Shown here: positions 53,254 to 61,476 of the stretch, piece by piece
Layout: each line of letters starts with the position of its first letter
Position numbering within the stretch: the first letter of the stretch is position 1
Source of the DNA: Erythrobacter sp.
Lineage (GTDB): Bacteria > Pseudomonadota > Alphaproteobacteria > Sphingomonadales > Sphingomonadaceae
Reading direction: 5' to 3'
Assembly (NCBI GenBank): GCA_002695185.1
Contig: NZOF01000007.1
Coordinates: forward strand, 28,213 to 92,212
Length of the DNA stretch: 64,000 nucleotides
The notes under the pieces: model-generated
Databases searched by the model: none
What the model was told of the DNA's origin: nothing
What the model saw: only the letters and a program-made list of their open reading frames with translations
Made by a program: the position numbers and the translations under genes

Positions 53254-54193
53254 CCTGGCCGGGCGGTCGGCCGTCTTGTCCCGGAAGATCCCGGTCAGCT
53301 TCGATCAGCCGCTTGCACGTCATCACAAGCTGATTGGCGGTTGGGTCGCATCGCGCGACCAGACGGCACGGCGTCGCACGCGCGCTGAGGCCCGGCGCCG
53401 CATCGAGCGCGTTTTCGATAAGGCGGTTCTGGATATTCTCAGGCCGCTCGAACTGGCCGAACTGCGCGTCGCTGTCCTCAACAGCGAGGACAGCGACGCG
53501 CCGGCCATCGCCATCGTCTGCGACAGTATGGGGCAGGTCGACCTCGGCTGGATCGAGACCAGCGACGCCCAGATCGGCTGGCGCGCCGCTGCCTACACCG
53601 CGCTCGCCCGGACCATGGGCTCAGCGCTTCCGATCTTCGGCTACGACGATCTCTTCGACGAAATCTCGATGTATTATTGGGACGGCGAAACCGACGACGA
53701 GGGCGCGCGCAATGCGCTGGTCGCCTATCACGGCGCCGACCCGGACGATCTCGAAGACACCATCCTGCCCTCGGACATGAACGGCCGAAGGCCGGAGTGG
53801 ATGATCGCGGCAAATGCTGCATCACCACGGTCGCTGCCCGATGGCCTGCGCACCGCGCTTCGCAATCTGCGTTGCAGCCACCGGGCGCTTCGGGCCCTGC
53901 CGGATGAGCGAAACGCCTGGCATTTCGACGGCGCGACCATCCACGAATATTTGCCGGATCTGGAGGAGTGCTCGTCATTGCCTCCTCTGACGCTCGTGCC
54001 CGTCGAGCAGTTCGCGCGCGAGGTCGACGATGTCGCACGCCACGGCATGGAATACGGCTTCATGGACATCGCCGGCCTCTGCCCGCTGCCGGACGCCGCT
54101 CGCGTCACTGATTGGTTCGCATCGCTCGAGGCGGGCGCCCGGTTTCTGCTCGCCGCCCAAGAGCTGATCCAGCTCGATCCCGACACCCTGTGA
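53102..54193 (+). CDS. PRTRC system protein F (start uncertain)
   Basis: Up to 363 residues. From about base 53276 the sequence looks genuine (SRKIPVSFDQPLARHHKLIG, FDKAVLDILRPLELAELRVA, LGWIETSDAQIGWRAAAYTA); the first 58 residues after the ATG at 53102 look like shadow sequence and have no ribosome site. Assigned to PRTRC F by position between C and B and by size. Role unknown. Seven bases separate it from protein B. Confidence 0.75.
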   Translation: MATLPALPDHPATRRPGPSTSRSSSTRHRNTANRPSPSSLPTACDCPRSADLAGRSAVLSRKIPVSFDQPLARHHKLIGGWVASRDQTARRRTRAEARRRIERVFDKAVLDILRPLELAELRVAVLNSEDSDAPAIAIVCDSMGQVDLGWIETSDAQIGWRAAAYTALARTMGSALPIFGYDDLFDEISMYYWDGETDDEGARNALVAYHGADPDDLEDTILPSDMNGRRPEWMIAANAASPRSLPDGLRTALRNLRCSHRALRALPDERNAWHFDGATIHEYLPDLEECSSLPPLTLVPVEQFAREVDDVARHGMEYGFMDIAGLCPLPDAARVTDWFASLEAGARFLLAAQELIQLDPDTL

Positions 54194-54200
54194 GGCAGCC

Positions 54201-55028
54201 ATGTCAAAGCACTCGACTCAATTCGAAGCCACCGCCGACGGGCTGGTGCTGACCAACGCCATCCTGCTTTATCGAACCGAGGCCGCGAGAAACGGCACGC
54301 GCTACGGCGCTCCCGGCCACGATGGGCGGGCGTTCGCCAGCCTTCATCACATCGAGCATGATGACGACGCCGGCCCGAGGATCGCCGCCGGCACGCCGCT
54401 GACACGGGCGCACCTGCGCCAATGGTCCGAGGCCTTGGGCCGCGCCGCCGCGCCCGAACTCCTCCCGCACAACGTGCTCGTTGCCCACCAGGATCTCCTC
54501 GCGTGGTGGATCCCCGCGAAGGTTCGGCCGGCCTACTTCAGTCTGAGCACGCCGCCCGCCGGCCTGAAGGCCCTTTCCACCAAAACGGTGGCTTCGGTCC
54601 CTTACCCGGCCCACCTCCTCGTTGCCACGAGACGAGCGTTGGGAGTCTACGCGCTTCGAGAGGATGAGCGGCCGACTGCCGACTCCATCGTCTTCCATTC
54701 GCCGATCCTCAATGTCTACGCCGATGGCACGCTATGCTGGGGGAATATCCCGAAGCCCGGGACGCTGTCCGTCTCCGCCATCCCGGAGTTCGAGCGGGCA
54801 TTGTTCGAGTCCTGGTCGACTCATCCCAATCACGGGCAGGACCAGACGGTCTCGGGGAAGGGTGGGCTCATCTCCCTTTGGGACGACCTTGCGGCGCGGC
54901 GCGCCGCCCGCTTCCCGGTCAGGCGTCTCAAGGCTTTCGCCGTCAAACGTCGGTCGGTCGCGGCACCGTCCTGCAAGGCCGTCGAGCCGCTGACGCTTGG
55001 CCAACTCATCGCAAGGACGAGACGATGA
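54201..55028 (+). CDS. PRTRC system protein B, E2-like (Prok-E2 family D)
   Basis: 275 residues. The segment IVFHSPILNVYADGTLCWGN (residues 163-182) copies the active-site layout of ubiquitin E2 enzymes (HPN...Y..G..C): His166, Asn171 and the candidate catalytic Cys179. The family is classed as a prokaryotic E2 (Prok-E2_D), which would carry the ubiquitin-like protein C as a thioester. The stop overlaps the protein A start (ATGA). Confidence 0.86.
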   Translation: MSKHSTQFEATADGLVLTNAILLYRTEAARNGTRYGAPGHDGRAFASLHHIEHDDDAGPRIAAGTPLTRAHLRQWSEALGRAAAPELLPHNVLVAHQDLLAWWIPAKVRPAYFSLSTPPAGLKALSTKTVASVPYPAHLLVATRRALGVYALREDERPTADSIVFHSPILNVYADGTLCWGNIPKPGTLSVSAIPEFERALFESWSTHPNHGQDQTVSGKGGLISLWDDLAARRAARFPVRRLKAFAVKRRSVAAPSCKAVEPLTLGQLIARTRR

Positions 55029-55681
55029 CGGCTCTCGCCGATGACCCCACGGCGGCTGCCCTGCTCGCGGCCGTCCCGTGCTTCCCTGCGCCGCCGAGCG
55101 GCAACTCACCCGGCCTGGACGCGGTGCGGGCTTCGCGCGGGGGCCATTGCCTCGCGATCGGCCGAGACGGTGTCTTCCTGATTATAAGGCGGCCTTGGCT
55201 CGAGCTGGATGTGCCGGTCACGCCGCCGATTGCCGCCTACCTTCCCTATCGCAGCGTGGGCGAGCGTCGCGCCAACCTTCGGTGCGGCCTGATACCGCGG
55301 GCGTTCTTGGCGCAGATCATCGATCATTTCGGCGCGGCGCTGCCCAATGAGGCAGCCGCCTTCATCGTGTGGAACGAGGACGATCGGCGCTTCCTCGATT
55401 TCCCGCAGATCGACGAGGCGACGCCGTCGCGCCTGGTCTATCGGACACCTGTCCTGCCCGGGAACCGCCACATCGTCTGCGACATCCACAGCCACGGCCA
55501 TGGCCGTGCCTTCTTCAGCGCCACGGACGATGTCGATGACGCGCACGCCACCAAGATCGCGCTCGTCATCGGTCGGCTCGGCGGGCCCGGCGGTCCCGAG
55601 TTTGCCTCGCGGCTTTGCGCCGGCGGGATGTTTCTCCCGCTTCCGCGCAGCCCCTTCGAAGGAGACGGCCATGACGCCTGA
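55025..55681 (+). CDS. PRTRC system protein A, JAMM/JAB metalloprotease
   Basis: 218 residues. The JAMM motif is complete: HSHGHGRAFFSATD (His155, His157, Ser165, Asp168, spacing HxH-x7-S-x2-D), with an upstream glutamate likely Glu109 (NEAAAFIVWNEDD). JAB peptidases of such operons trim or remove ubiquitin-like proteins. Protein C ends in glycine without a tail, so deconjugation is the more likely job. Overlaps both neighbouring genes. Confidence 0.88.
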   Translation: MTALADDPTAAALLAAVPCFPAPPSGNSPGLDAVRASRGGHCLAIGRDGVFLIIRRPWLELDVPVTPPIAAYLPYRSVGERRANLRCGLIPRAFLAQIIDHFGAALPNEAAAFIVWNEDDRRFLDFPQIDEATPSRLVYRTPVLPGNRHIVCDIHSHGHGRAFFSATDDVDDAHATKIALVIGRLGGPGGPEFASRLCAGGMFLPLPRSPFEGDGHDA

Positions 55682-56429
55682 GACCCGGGATCGCCACTTC
55701 CTGCCAGAAGGGCTCCACCACCGCGCAATTAATGTCGTTCTGATCGGATGCGGGGGTAACGGCGCCCAGATGCTGATGGGCCTCACCTCACTCGACACGG
55801 CGTTGCGCGCAATTTCGTCGCGATCGCTTCATGTGATCGTGGTCGACGATGACGTCGTGACCGAGGCGAACCTTGGCCGGCAGCCCTTCTACCGCTGCGA
55901 TCTCGGCAACTCCAAAGCCCATACGCTGACGGAGCGGATCAACCTTGCGCACGGACTTGCGTGGCGAGCCGTTCACGGCCGGGCGCCCGAGGCGATCGAT
56001 GTGTCGGGGGCCGACATTCTGATCACTTGCGTCGATACAGCCTCAGCTCGCCGCGCCCTCGGCGCAGCGCTCGGTAGAGGGTCCAAGGCACCATTCTATT
56101 GGATGGACCTCGGCAACCGCGCGGGCGATGGCCAATTCATCATCGGCTGCCCCGCCGCTTCCCATCGGCGTCACGAGCGCCGCTTGCCCACCGTCCTCGA
56201 ATATTTCCCGGAACTCGCCGACGAGAGCCTGCCGGACGACGCCGCGCCATCCTGCTCTGTCGCCGAGGCCCTGGAGCGACAATCGCTCTTCTTGAACCGC
56301 ATCGTCGCAAGCCACGCGCTGTCACTCCTGTTCGACCTGCTCGGTCGCGGTTCGATCGGTCACGCGGGGGCTTTCATCAATCTCGGCAGCGGACGCTGCG
56401 CCCCGATACCTCTGCCGGCGGCTGCCTAA
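55671..56429 (+). CDS. PRTRC system ThiF/E1-like activating enzyme
   Basis: 252 residues; ATG at 55671 after AAGGAG, overlapping protein A by 11 bases. Adenylation motifs: VVLIGCGGNGAQMLMGL (25-), VVDDDVVTEANLGRQPF with the arginine finger, NSKAHTL, and LITCVDTASARR. Cys195 in APSCSVAEALERQ is the candidate thioester cysteine. E1/ThiF proteins adenylate a C-terminal glycine, here presumably that of protein C. Confidence 0.9.
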   Translation: MTPETRDRHFLPEGLHHRAINVVLIGCGGNGAQMLMGLTSLDTALRAISSRSLHVIVVDDDVVTEANLGRQPFYRCDLGNSKAHTLTERINLAHGLAWRAVHGRAPEAIDVSGADILITCVDTASARRALGAALGRGSKAPFYWMDLGNRAGDGQFIIGCPAASHRRHERRLPTVLEYFPELADESLPDDAAPSCSVAEALERQSLFLNRIVASHALSLLFDLLGRGSIGHAGAFINLGSGRCAPIPLPAAA

Positions 56430-56450
56430 TCGTCGACGCCTGCCGGCGTG

Positions 56451-56514
56451 AAGGAGAAGAGAGGGGGAGGGGCTGGTCGAGCGGATTTGCGCTTGAGACC
56501 GGAGTACCCCGTCC
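56451..56514 (+). promoter_or_regulatory. polypurine-hairpin leader (e)
   Basis: AAGGAGAAGAGAGGGGGAGGGG region at 56451-56472 (22 bases, all purine), then hairpin 56473-56502: CTGGTC+GAGCG / CGCTT+GACCGG with loop GATTTG and a two-base bulge. TACCCCGTCC directly precedes the ATG. Resembles leader (f) in sequence (CTGG...GAGACC..GAG). Confidence 0.6.
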
Positions 56515-57159
56515 ATGACCTACGATGTCGCGATGCGCCACCAGCAGGCGCTCGACCCCAGCGCCCTGACTACCATCGGCGCAGGATTGCATGCCGTTCA
56601 CGCGGCGATCACCGACTGCCGCAATGCCGGAAAGGACGCCGAGACCGACGCGGCGGTCATCCTGCTCGTGAGGCACCTCGTGTCGGTGACCGAGCGCCGC
56701 CCGGACAGCATGGCCCTGCGCCGCATCTGCATGGACCAGATCGCCGAGATCCGCCGACATCCTGTGCTTCGCACGCTCGCCTATCGCGGCGTCGCCTATG
56801 ACGAGGCCGCGAAGCGCACCTTCCATGCCGAAGGGCGGACAGCGATGCGCCGGCTCGCCGAGGCCCTGGGCCTCGAAGCCGAGAGCTACTCCGTCCGCTC
56901 CAACAAGGGCGGCGCTGCGGTCTCTGGCGAGATCACGCTCCATGGTGACGAGGTCTATGTCCAGCTCTCGCTGGGCGGACTCGGCCAGGATCGTGAGGTT
57001 CTCTACCGCCGCGTCAGCGGCCGAACCGACTATTGCGGCCAGCGCAATCACTTCGCGCCCATCACTGCGCTGCTCGCTCCCGATCGCTTCGCGCAGCAGC
57101 TTCGGCGAGACCTGCAGCTTTCGCCGCCCGTCACCCAGGCGGATCGGCTGTTCGCCTGA
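56515..57159 (+). CDS. unknown plasmid protein downstream of PRTRC
   Basis: 214 residues; helical N-terminal half (GAGLHAVHAAITDCRNAGKD) and a beta-rich C-terminal half (AVSGEITLHGDEVYVQLSLG). No recognised domain, signal or membrane segment. It has its own leader (e), 85 bases after the ThiF gene, so it may start a new transcription or regulation unit that runs into the PP-loop gene. Confidence 0.75.
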   Translation: MTYDVAMRHQQALDPSALTTIGAGLHAVHAAITDCRNAGKDAETDAAVILLVRHLVSVTERRPDSMALRRICMDQIAEIRRHPVLRTLAYRGVAYDEAAKRTFHAEGRTAMRRLAEALGLEAESYSVRSNKGGAAVSGEITLHGDEVYVQLSLGGLGQDREVLYRRVSGRTDYCGQRNHFAPITALLAPDRFAQQLRRDLQLSPPVTQADRLFA

Positions 57160-57185
57160 CCGGCCTCTCGCCGCTGGAGCAGACC

Positions 57186-58337
57186 ATGATCCACCACGCT
57201 CGCCTCACCCCGGCGGTTTCATCGCACATGATCATTCCGGAGCTTCCCGGCATCGCCCTCACGCCCGAGATCATCGACGCTATCCGGGCTGACGCCTGGA
57301 TCGTCTTCAACCTGTCGGGCGGCAAGGATTCGAGCGCGGCGATGGCCGCGGTCAACCTCTTCCTCGATTTCGTCGGTCATCCGCGCGCGCGGCGGATGGC
57401 GATCCATGCCGATCTCGGTCGTGCCGAATGGGCCACGACCCCCGAGACCGTCCAGCGCATCGCCGCCGAGGCGGGCATGCCGCTCACTGTCGTCCGGCGG
57501 GCGGCCGGCGACCTGGTCGATCGCTGGATCCAGCGCTTCGAGAGCGGCAAGCGGCGCTACGCGGCGCTCGAGACCTATAATCTGATCGGACCGTGGTCGT
57601 CGGCATCACTTCGCTTCTGCCAGTCAGAAATGAAGGCGACGGTGATCGGCCCGGCGGTTGCCCGAATGCACCAGGGCGAACAGATCGTCTCCGTTCTCGG
57701 GCTGCGCCGCGACGAAAGCCACAACCGGGCCCCGATCCCGATCGCGAAGGCCGACGAGCGGTACGCCAAGGCCGGGAACCGGCACGGCACGACGATGATG
57801 ACGTGGCATCCGATCGCCGACTGGACGAGCAGCGACGTGTTTCGCGCCCATCGCGTGCTTGGGATCCTGCTGCATGAAGCCTATTCGACGTGGGGCTCGA
57901 GCCGGCTGTCCTGTCGCTATTGCATTTTCGCCTCGCTACAGGACCTCGAGGCGTCGGCGGCGGCGCCATCGAATGCCGAGGTGTATCGCGAACTGGTCGG
58001 CATCGAGGCTCGTTCGACCTTCCCCTTCCAACCGACGCGGTGGCTTGCCGACGTCGCGCCCCGGCTGCTGAGCGCCGGGCTCAGGTCGGACGTCGCGCGA
58101 GCCAAGGCCGACCAGCTCGAGCGGCGCCGTCTGGAAGCATCGATGCCGGCAGGTCTGCGATACGTCAAAGGTTGGCCACCCCGGCTGCCCACACCGTCCG
58201 AGGCCGAGGACATTGCCGCGGCCCGGCGCCCGATCCTGGCACGCCATTCCCTGCCAGACCGCTTTCCCACCGCGATTTCGATCATGGAGCGATTTGCCGA
58301 GCTTCTCGCGGTCGCGGCACGGAAGGCCGCGCAATGA
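57186..58337 (+). CDS. PP-loop protein 1 (PAPS reductase / DndC-like)
   Basis: 383 residues. The PP-loop VFNLSGGKDSSAAMA starts near residue 41; cysteines in SLRFCQSEMK and RLSCRYCIF could hold an iron-sulfur cluster as in DndC. Other family segments: GLRRDESHNRAPIPIA and WHPIADWTSSDVFRAH. PP-loop enzymes of this class adenylate a substrate for sulfur transfer or reduction; DNA phosphorothioation or base thiolation is possible. Start ATG at 57186 (GGAGC upstream). The longer upstream frame overlaps the previous gene. Confidence 0.85.
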   Translation: MIHHARLTPAVSSHMIIPELPGIALTPEIIDAIRADAWIVFNLSGGKDSSAAMAAVNLFLDFVGHPRARRMAIHADLGRAEWATTPETVQRIAAEAGMPLTVVRRAAGDLVDRWIQRFESGKRRYAALETYNLIGPWSSASLRFCQSEMKATVIGPAVARMHQGEQIVSVLGLRRDESHNRAPIPIAKADERYAKAGNRHGTTMMTWHPIADWTSSDVFRAHRVLGILLHEAYSTWGSSRLSCRYCIFASLQDLEASAAAPSNAEVYRELVGIEARSTFPFQPTRWLADVAPRLLSAGLRSDVARAKADQLERRRLEASMPAGLRYVKGWPPRLPTPSEAEDIAAARRPILARHSLPDRFPTAISIMERFAELLAVAARKAAQ

Positions 58338-58657
58338 CAGCGATCGAAGTCACCATCGGCCAGTGGCGCCTCACCGCCGAGATTGAGGATCAGCCGCCGC
58401 TCGGCTGGCGCTTCTGGTCGCTGGCCGGCTTCGCCGGCGATCCGCTCGACACCAACCCTTATGCCGGGTCGCGGTGCCTCGCCCTGACGATGGTGGATGT
58501 CGAGGGCCGCGATCGATGGCTCTGCGCGATGGAGATCGACAGGAGCTTCCGGCTGCTTTGCACCCACGACCTGTTCCCATCACGCGACCAGGCGGGCGCC
58601 GAGCGCTTCGCGCGGCAAATGCTGGACGATCACGCCCGTCAGCCTCGTCTGCTCTGA
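58334..58657 (+). CDS. small unknown protein coupled to PP-loop 1
   Basis: 107 residues; its ATG overlaps the PP-loop stop (ATGA), indicating coupled translation. Soluble, with tryptophans (QWRLTAEIEDQPPLGWRFWS). No family recognised; a partner of the PP-loop or Mom-like protein is possible from position alone. Confidence 0.65.
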   Translation: MTAIEVTIGQWRLTAEIEDQPPLGWRFWSLAGFAGDPLDTNPYAGSRCLALTMVDVEGRDRWLCAMEIDRSFRLLCTHDLFPSRDQAGAERFARQMLDDHARQPRLL

Positions 58658-58675
58658 CCCTCGGATCATCACCTC

Positions 58676-59500
58676 ATGCAAACCGACCGCAGCCAGCGCT
58701 GGCGCGAGCGGCGCGCGCTATGGGCGCGCGACCTCGAGCTCATCGATCCAAGCGCCTATCGGGTGGAGGTCATCGATCATGCTGTGGCGCGCGCGTTCAT
58801 CGCACGGCACCACTACCTCCCGACCTATCCGGCGGCGCAAGTCGCTGTCGGCCTCTTCGATCGCAGTGGCACTCTCGAGGGCGTCGCCGTTTTCGCGGTG
58901 CCGACCACCGGCGCCGTGATCTCGCGCCACACCGGCTTCGAAGATCCCGCGCGCGGCTGCGTCCTGGCCCGTCTCATCCTGACCGACGCAGTGCCACAGA
59001 ACGGCGAGAGCTTCTTCGTGGCGCGCGCCTTCCGGCACCTCCGCCGGGAACGGCCGGGAATCGAGGCCGTGGTCTCGTATAGCGACCCCGGCGCCGGGCA
59101 TATCGGACGGGTCTATTGCGCGCTCTCGGCCGCGCATCGGGCGGTCACGAGGCCGCGTACCGTCCTCCGCGTCGGCGACATTACCATCTCGGGACGGACC
59201 CTCTCGAAAATCCGTCTCGGCGAGCAAGGCCACGCTGGTGCAATCGACCAGCTCATCGCGCTCGGCGTGCCGAGGCCGGCGATTGGCGAGGAGCCGCGCC
59301 GGTGGCTCTGGCGGCTTCAACGCGAGCGGCATCTCCTCGCCCACCAGCAAGCCGGGCTCTACGCCTATTGCTTCGAGCTCACCCGTGAGGCCCGCCGCCG
59401 CGGCCGCGCGCTCCCCCGGTTGCCCTATCCCAAGGCTCTTCCGATCCGGCACCCCACGCTGCCGCTCTTTCCTGTCGATGCGGAGACCAACCATGGCTGA
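58676..59500 (+). CDS. Mom-like DNA adenine modification protein (GNAT-like)
   Basis: 274 residues. FIARHHYLPTYPAAQVAVGL, VAVFAVPTTGAVISRHTGFE, DAVPQNGESFFVARAFRHLR and VVSYSDPGAGHIGRVYCALS follow the Mom pattern of phage Mu (HHY, PANAESWFLARA, SF/YADP, HxGxxY). Mu Mom turns adenine into methylcarbamoyl-adenine and shields DNA from restriction. Candidate key residues are His45/His46, Glu111, Asp137 and Tyr147. C-terminal 90 residues are basic. The stop overlaps the next gene by seven bases. Confidence 0.75.
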   Translation: MQTDRSQRWRERRALWARDLELIDPSAYRVEVIDHAVARAFIARHHYLPTYPAAQVAVGLFDRSGTLEGVAVFAVPTTGAVISRHTGFEDPARGCVLARLILTDAVPQNGESFFVARAFRHLRRERPGIEAVVSYSDPGAGHIGRVYCALSAAHRAVTRPRTVLRVGDITISGRTLSKIRLGEQGHAGAIDQLIALGVPRPAIGEEPRRWLWRLQRERHLLAHQQAGLYAYCFELTREARRRGRALPRLPYPKALPIRHPTLPLFPVDAETNHG

Positions 59501-59873
59501 CATCACAACCCTCCCCGTCATGACGGCGGTTGATGCCGAGAGCATCGGCTTTGCCCGATTCAACGACGTGCCAACGCTTCCGGTCGAAATCCCCGACGGC
59601 AATTTCACGATCACGGCGAAGACGTCGGACGGGCGAAGAATTACGTTCTTCTTCGGCGAGCATAAGCGCGGCGCGCCGCCCAGCTTCGTCGACATCCAGT
59701 ATCACGATCACGGCGCGTGCATCGCGAACGCCAACGGCGGCATATCGCCGACCTTCGACATGCTGACCATCGGCCTCGGCGGACGGCAGGTGTTCGACAG
59801 CCGCAAGCTCGGTGCCAACGACAAGCCGTCGATCGCCGTCATCCTCCTGGGCGGGCCCAGCCACCAGGAATGA
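59494..59873 (+). CDS. small unknown protein coupled to the Mom-like gene
   Basis: 126 residues, starting inside the end of the Mom-like gene. Beta-rich and soluble (VPTLPVEIPDGNFTITAKTS, ITFFFGEHKRGAPPSFVDIQ). No recognised domain. Its stop codon is embedded in the polypurine tract of leader (f). Confidence 0.65.
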
Positions 59874-59933
59874 GGGGAGGGGGGGCTGGAGGATCGGAGG
59901 CGATAATCGCTTTCGAGACCCGAGGCCCTCTTC
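59872..59933 (+). promoter_or_regulatory. polypurine-hairpin leader (f) of PP-loop 2
   Basis: GAGGGGAGGGGGGG at 59872-59885 overlaps the upstream stop codon. A 10-bp hairpin follows at 59894-59916 (TCGGAGGCGA-TAA-TCGCTTTCGA, two G-U pairs), then GAGGCCCTCTTC before the ATG. CCCTC is complementary to the purine tract. Confidence 0.6.
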
Positions 59934-60899
59934 ATGTCCGCTCTTCTTCACGCCGAGGCCGGGATGGCCCGGTCTCCCGATTACATCCTGGTCTCCGCCC
60001 CGCCGCCTGTCGTCCTCGCCTACGGCATCGGGGTCGACTCAACCGCACTGCTCATCGAGATGGAGGCCCGCGGCGAGGCTCCTGATCTCGTCCTGTCCGC
60101 CGATCCCGGCGCCGAGAAGCCAGAGACCTATGCCTATCAGGAGATGATGGCGGCGTGGATGGCGGCGCGCGGCATCCCCTATGAGGTCGTCCGGTACATT
60201 CCCCGACGCTTCAAGCACTGGCCGCCTTATTACTCGATCCTGGCCAATGTGCTCACCAACGCGACGCTCCCCAGCATCAGCCTGGGCCGACACAGCTGCT
60301 CGCTCAAATGGAAGGTCGCGCCGCAGGATGCCTACCTTCGCACCTGGGCGCCGGCGCGGGCCGCCTGGTCGCGCGGCCAGAAGGTCGTTCGCCTGATCGG
60401 CTATGACGCGTCGCCGGCCGACAACCGTCGCTACGCGCACGCCTCCGTCATCGACGATCCGCTCTTCGAGTGCCGCTATCCGCTGCGCGAATGGGGGTGG
60501 ACCCGCGATCGCTGCGTGGCGCGCATCGCCGCGGCCGGCCTGCCGGTGCCGCCGAAGTCGAGCTGCTTCTTCTGCGGAGCGATCCGGCCTGACGAGGTCC
60601 GCGCGCTCCCGGCCTGGTGCCTGCGCCTGATCGTCCTGATCGAGGCCCGAGCCGAGCCCCGGCTCCGGACGGTCGAAGGCCTCTGGCGCCGCTCGACCAA
60701 GACCAAGCCGGGCAAGATCACAGACTTTATCCGGGCAGAGCGGCTCCTTCCCGAAGCCGAGATCGCGGCGATCCGCCGCGACGCCCCGACCGACCTGATC
60801 AAGTTTCAGGACGCGGCCAGCCTCGTTCCGGTCTCAGAGCGCCCGACGATGGAAGCCTGGATCGCGACCTTCAACGCCGGCCTGATGGAGGCATCATGA
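59934..60899 (+). CDS. PP-loop protein 2 (PAPS reductase-like)
   Basis: 321 residues. The PP-loop is the variant LAYGIGVDSTALLIE (residues 29-43), followed by LSADPGAEKPETYAY, GRHSCSLKWKV and the cysteine pair SSCFFCGAIRPDEVR. It is shorter than PP-loop 1 and not closely similar to it, so the two are probably different enzymes and not duplicates. The stop overlaps the DUF3768 start. Confidence 0.85.
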   Translation: MSALLHAEAGMARSPDYILVSAPPPVVLAYGIGVDSTALLIEMEARGEAPDLVLSADPGAEKPETYAYQEMMAAWMAARGIPYEVVRYIPRRFKHWPPYYSILANVLTNATLPSISLGRHSCSLKWKVAPQDAYLRTWAPARAAWSRGQKVVRLIGYDASPADNRRYAHASVIDDPLFECRYPLREWGWTRDRCVARIAAAGLPVPPKSSCFFCGAIRPDEVRALPAWCLRLIVLIEARAEPRLRTVEGLWRRSTKTKPGKITDFIRAERLLPEAEIAAIRRDAPTDLIKFQDAASLVPVSERPTMEAWIATFNAGLMEAS

Positions 60900-61246
60900 C
60901 AAACCAGCTCTCCCGCATCGCCACGCTCAACGATCGCGTCCGCCAAGGTCTCGATCCGGCGGCGCGGATCGTCATCACCGCCGCGTGCTCAGCGGCGCTC
61001 GCCGAGGGAGCGGACCCCGACGCGACCCTGCGCGATCATGGCGAATTGCTGATGGCGATCGACCGGTGCGACTTCGCGGCCGACGAGCGCGATGAACGCC
61101 GCCGCGGCGAGGTCCTGTTCAGGGGCAGGTCGATCCGCTTCGCGATCGACTATTATGACCGCTCGCTCGAATGGGGATCCGAGGATCCGGCCAATCCCGA
61201 TGTCACGACGCGGGTCATGACGATCATGCTGCCCGAAGACGATTAG
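60896..61246 (+). CDS. DUF3768 family protein
   Basis: 116 residues; ATG overlaps the PP-loop 2 stop. NDRVRQGLDPAARIVITAAC, IRFAIDYYDRSLEWGSEDPA and VTTRVMTIMLPEDD match the DUF3768 pattern (IDYYD...DP.DP..T.RV.TIM). Plasmid-borne family of unknown function. Confidence 0.8.
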   Translation: MTNQLSRIATLNDRVRQGLDPAARIVITAACSAALAEGADPDATLRDHGELLMAIDRCDFAADERDERRRGEVLFRGRSIRFAIDYYDRSLEWGSEDPANPDVTTRVMTIMLPEDD

Positions 61247-61285
61247 GCGCGTCGCGCGCCGTTCCATCCATATCGGAGGTAACAC

Positions 61286-61476
61286 ATGCGTCGGATCACC
61301 CCGGCCACGCCCGAGCACGGGCAGGCCATCGCAATCGCGGTTGAGCGGTTGCGCGAAGCCCGAACGCTGCTCCGTCGGGCAGGCGTCAGGCGGCCTCGGC
61401 TGCGGGCAAGGCGATCAGCAGCGCCGAAGGCGCCGCTCGCCACGTCCACCACCGCATCCGGAGGACCAGCCCATGA
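61286..61476 (+). pseudogene. small gene with a probable frameshift
   Basis: From the ATG at 61286 (GGAGGTAAC upstream) the frame is protein-like for 33 codons (HGQAIAIAVERLREARTLLR), then becomes arginine/proline-rich. The +1 frame from about 61387 reads QAASAAGKAISSAEGAARHV and stops at 61474-61476, exactly overlapping the next start (ATGA), as is usual in this operon. A one-base indel near 61380 explains both facts. Confidence 0.6.
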
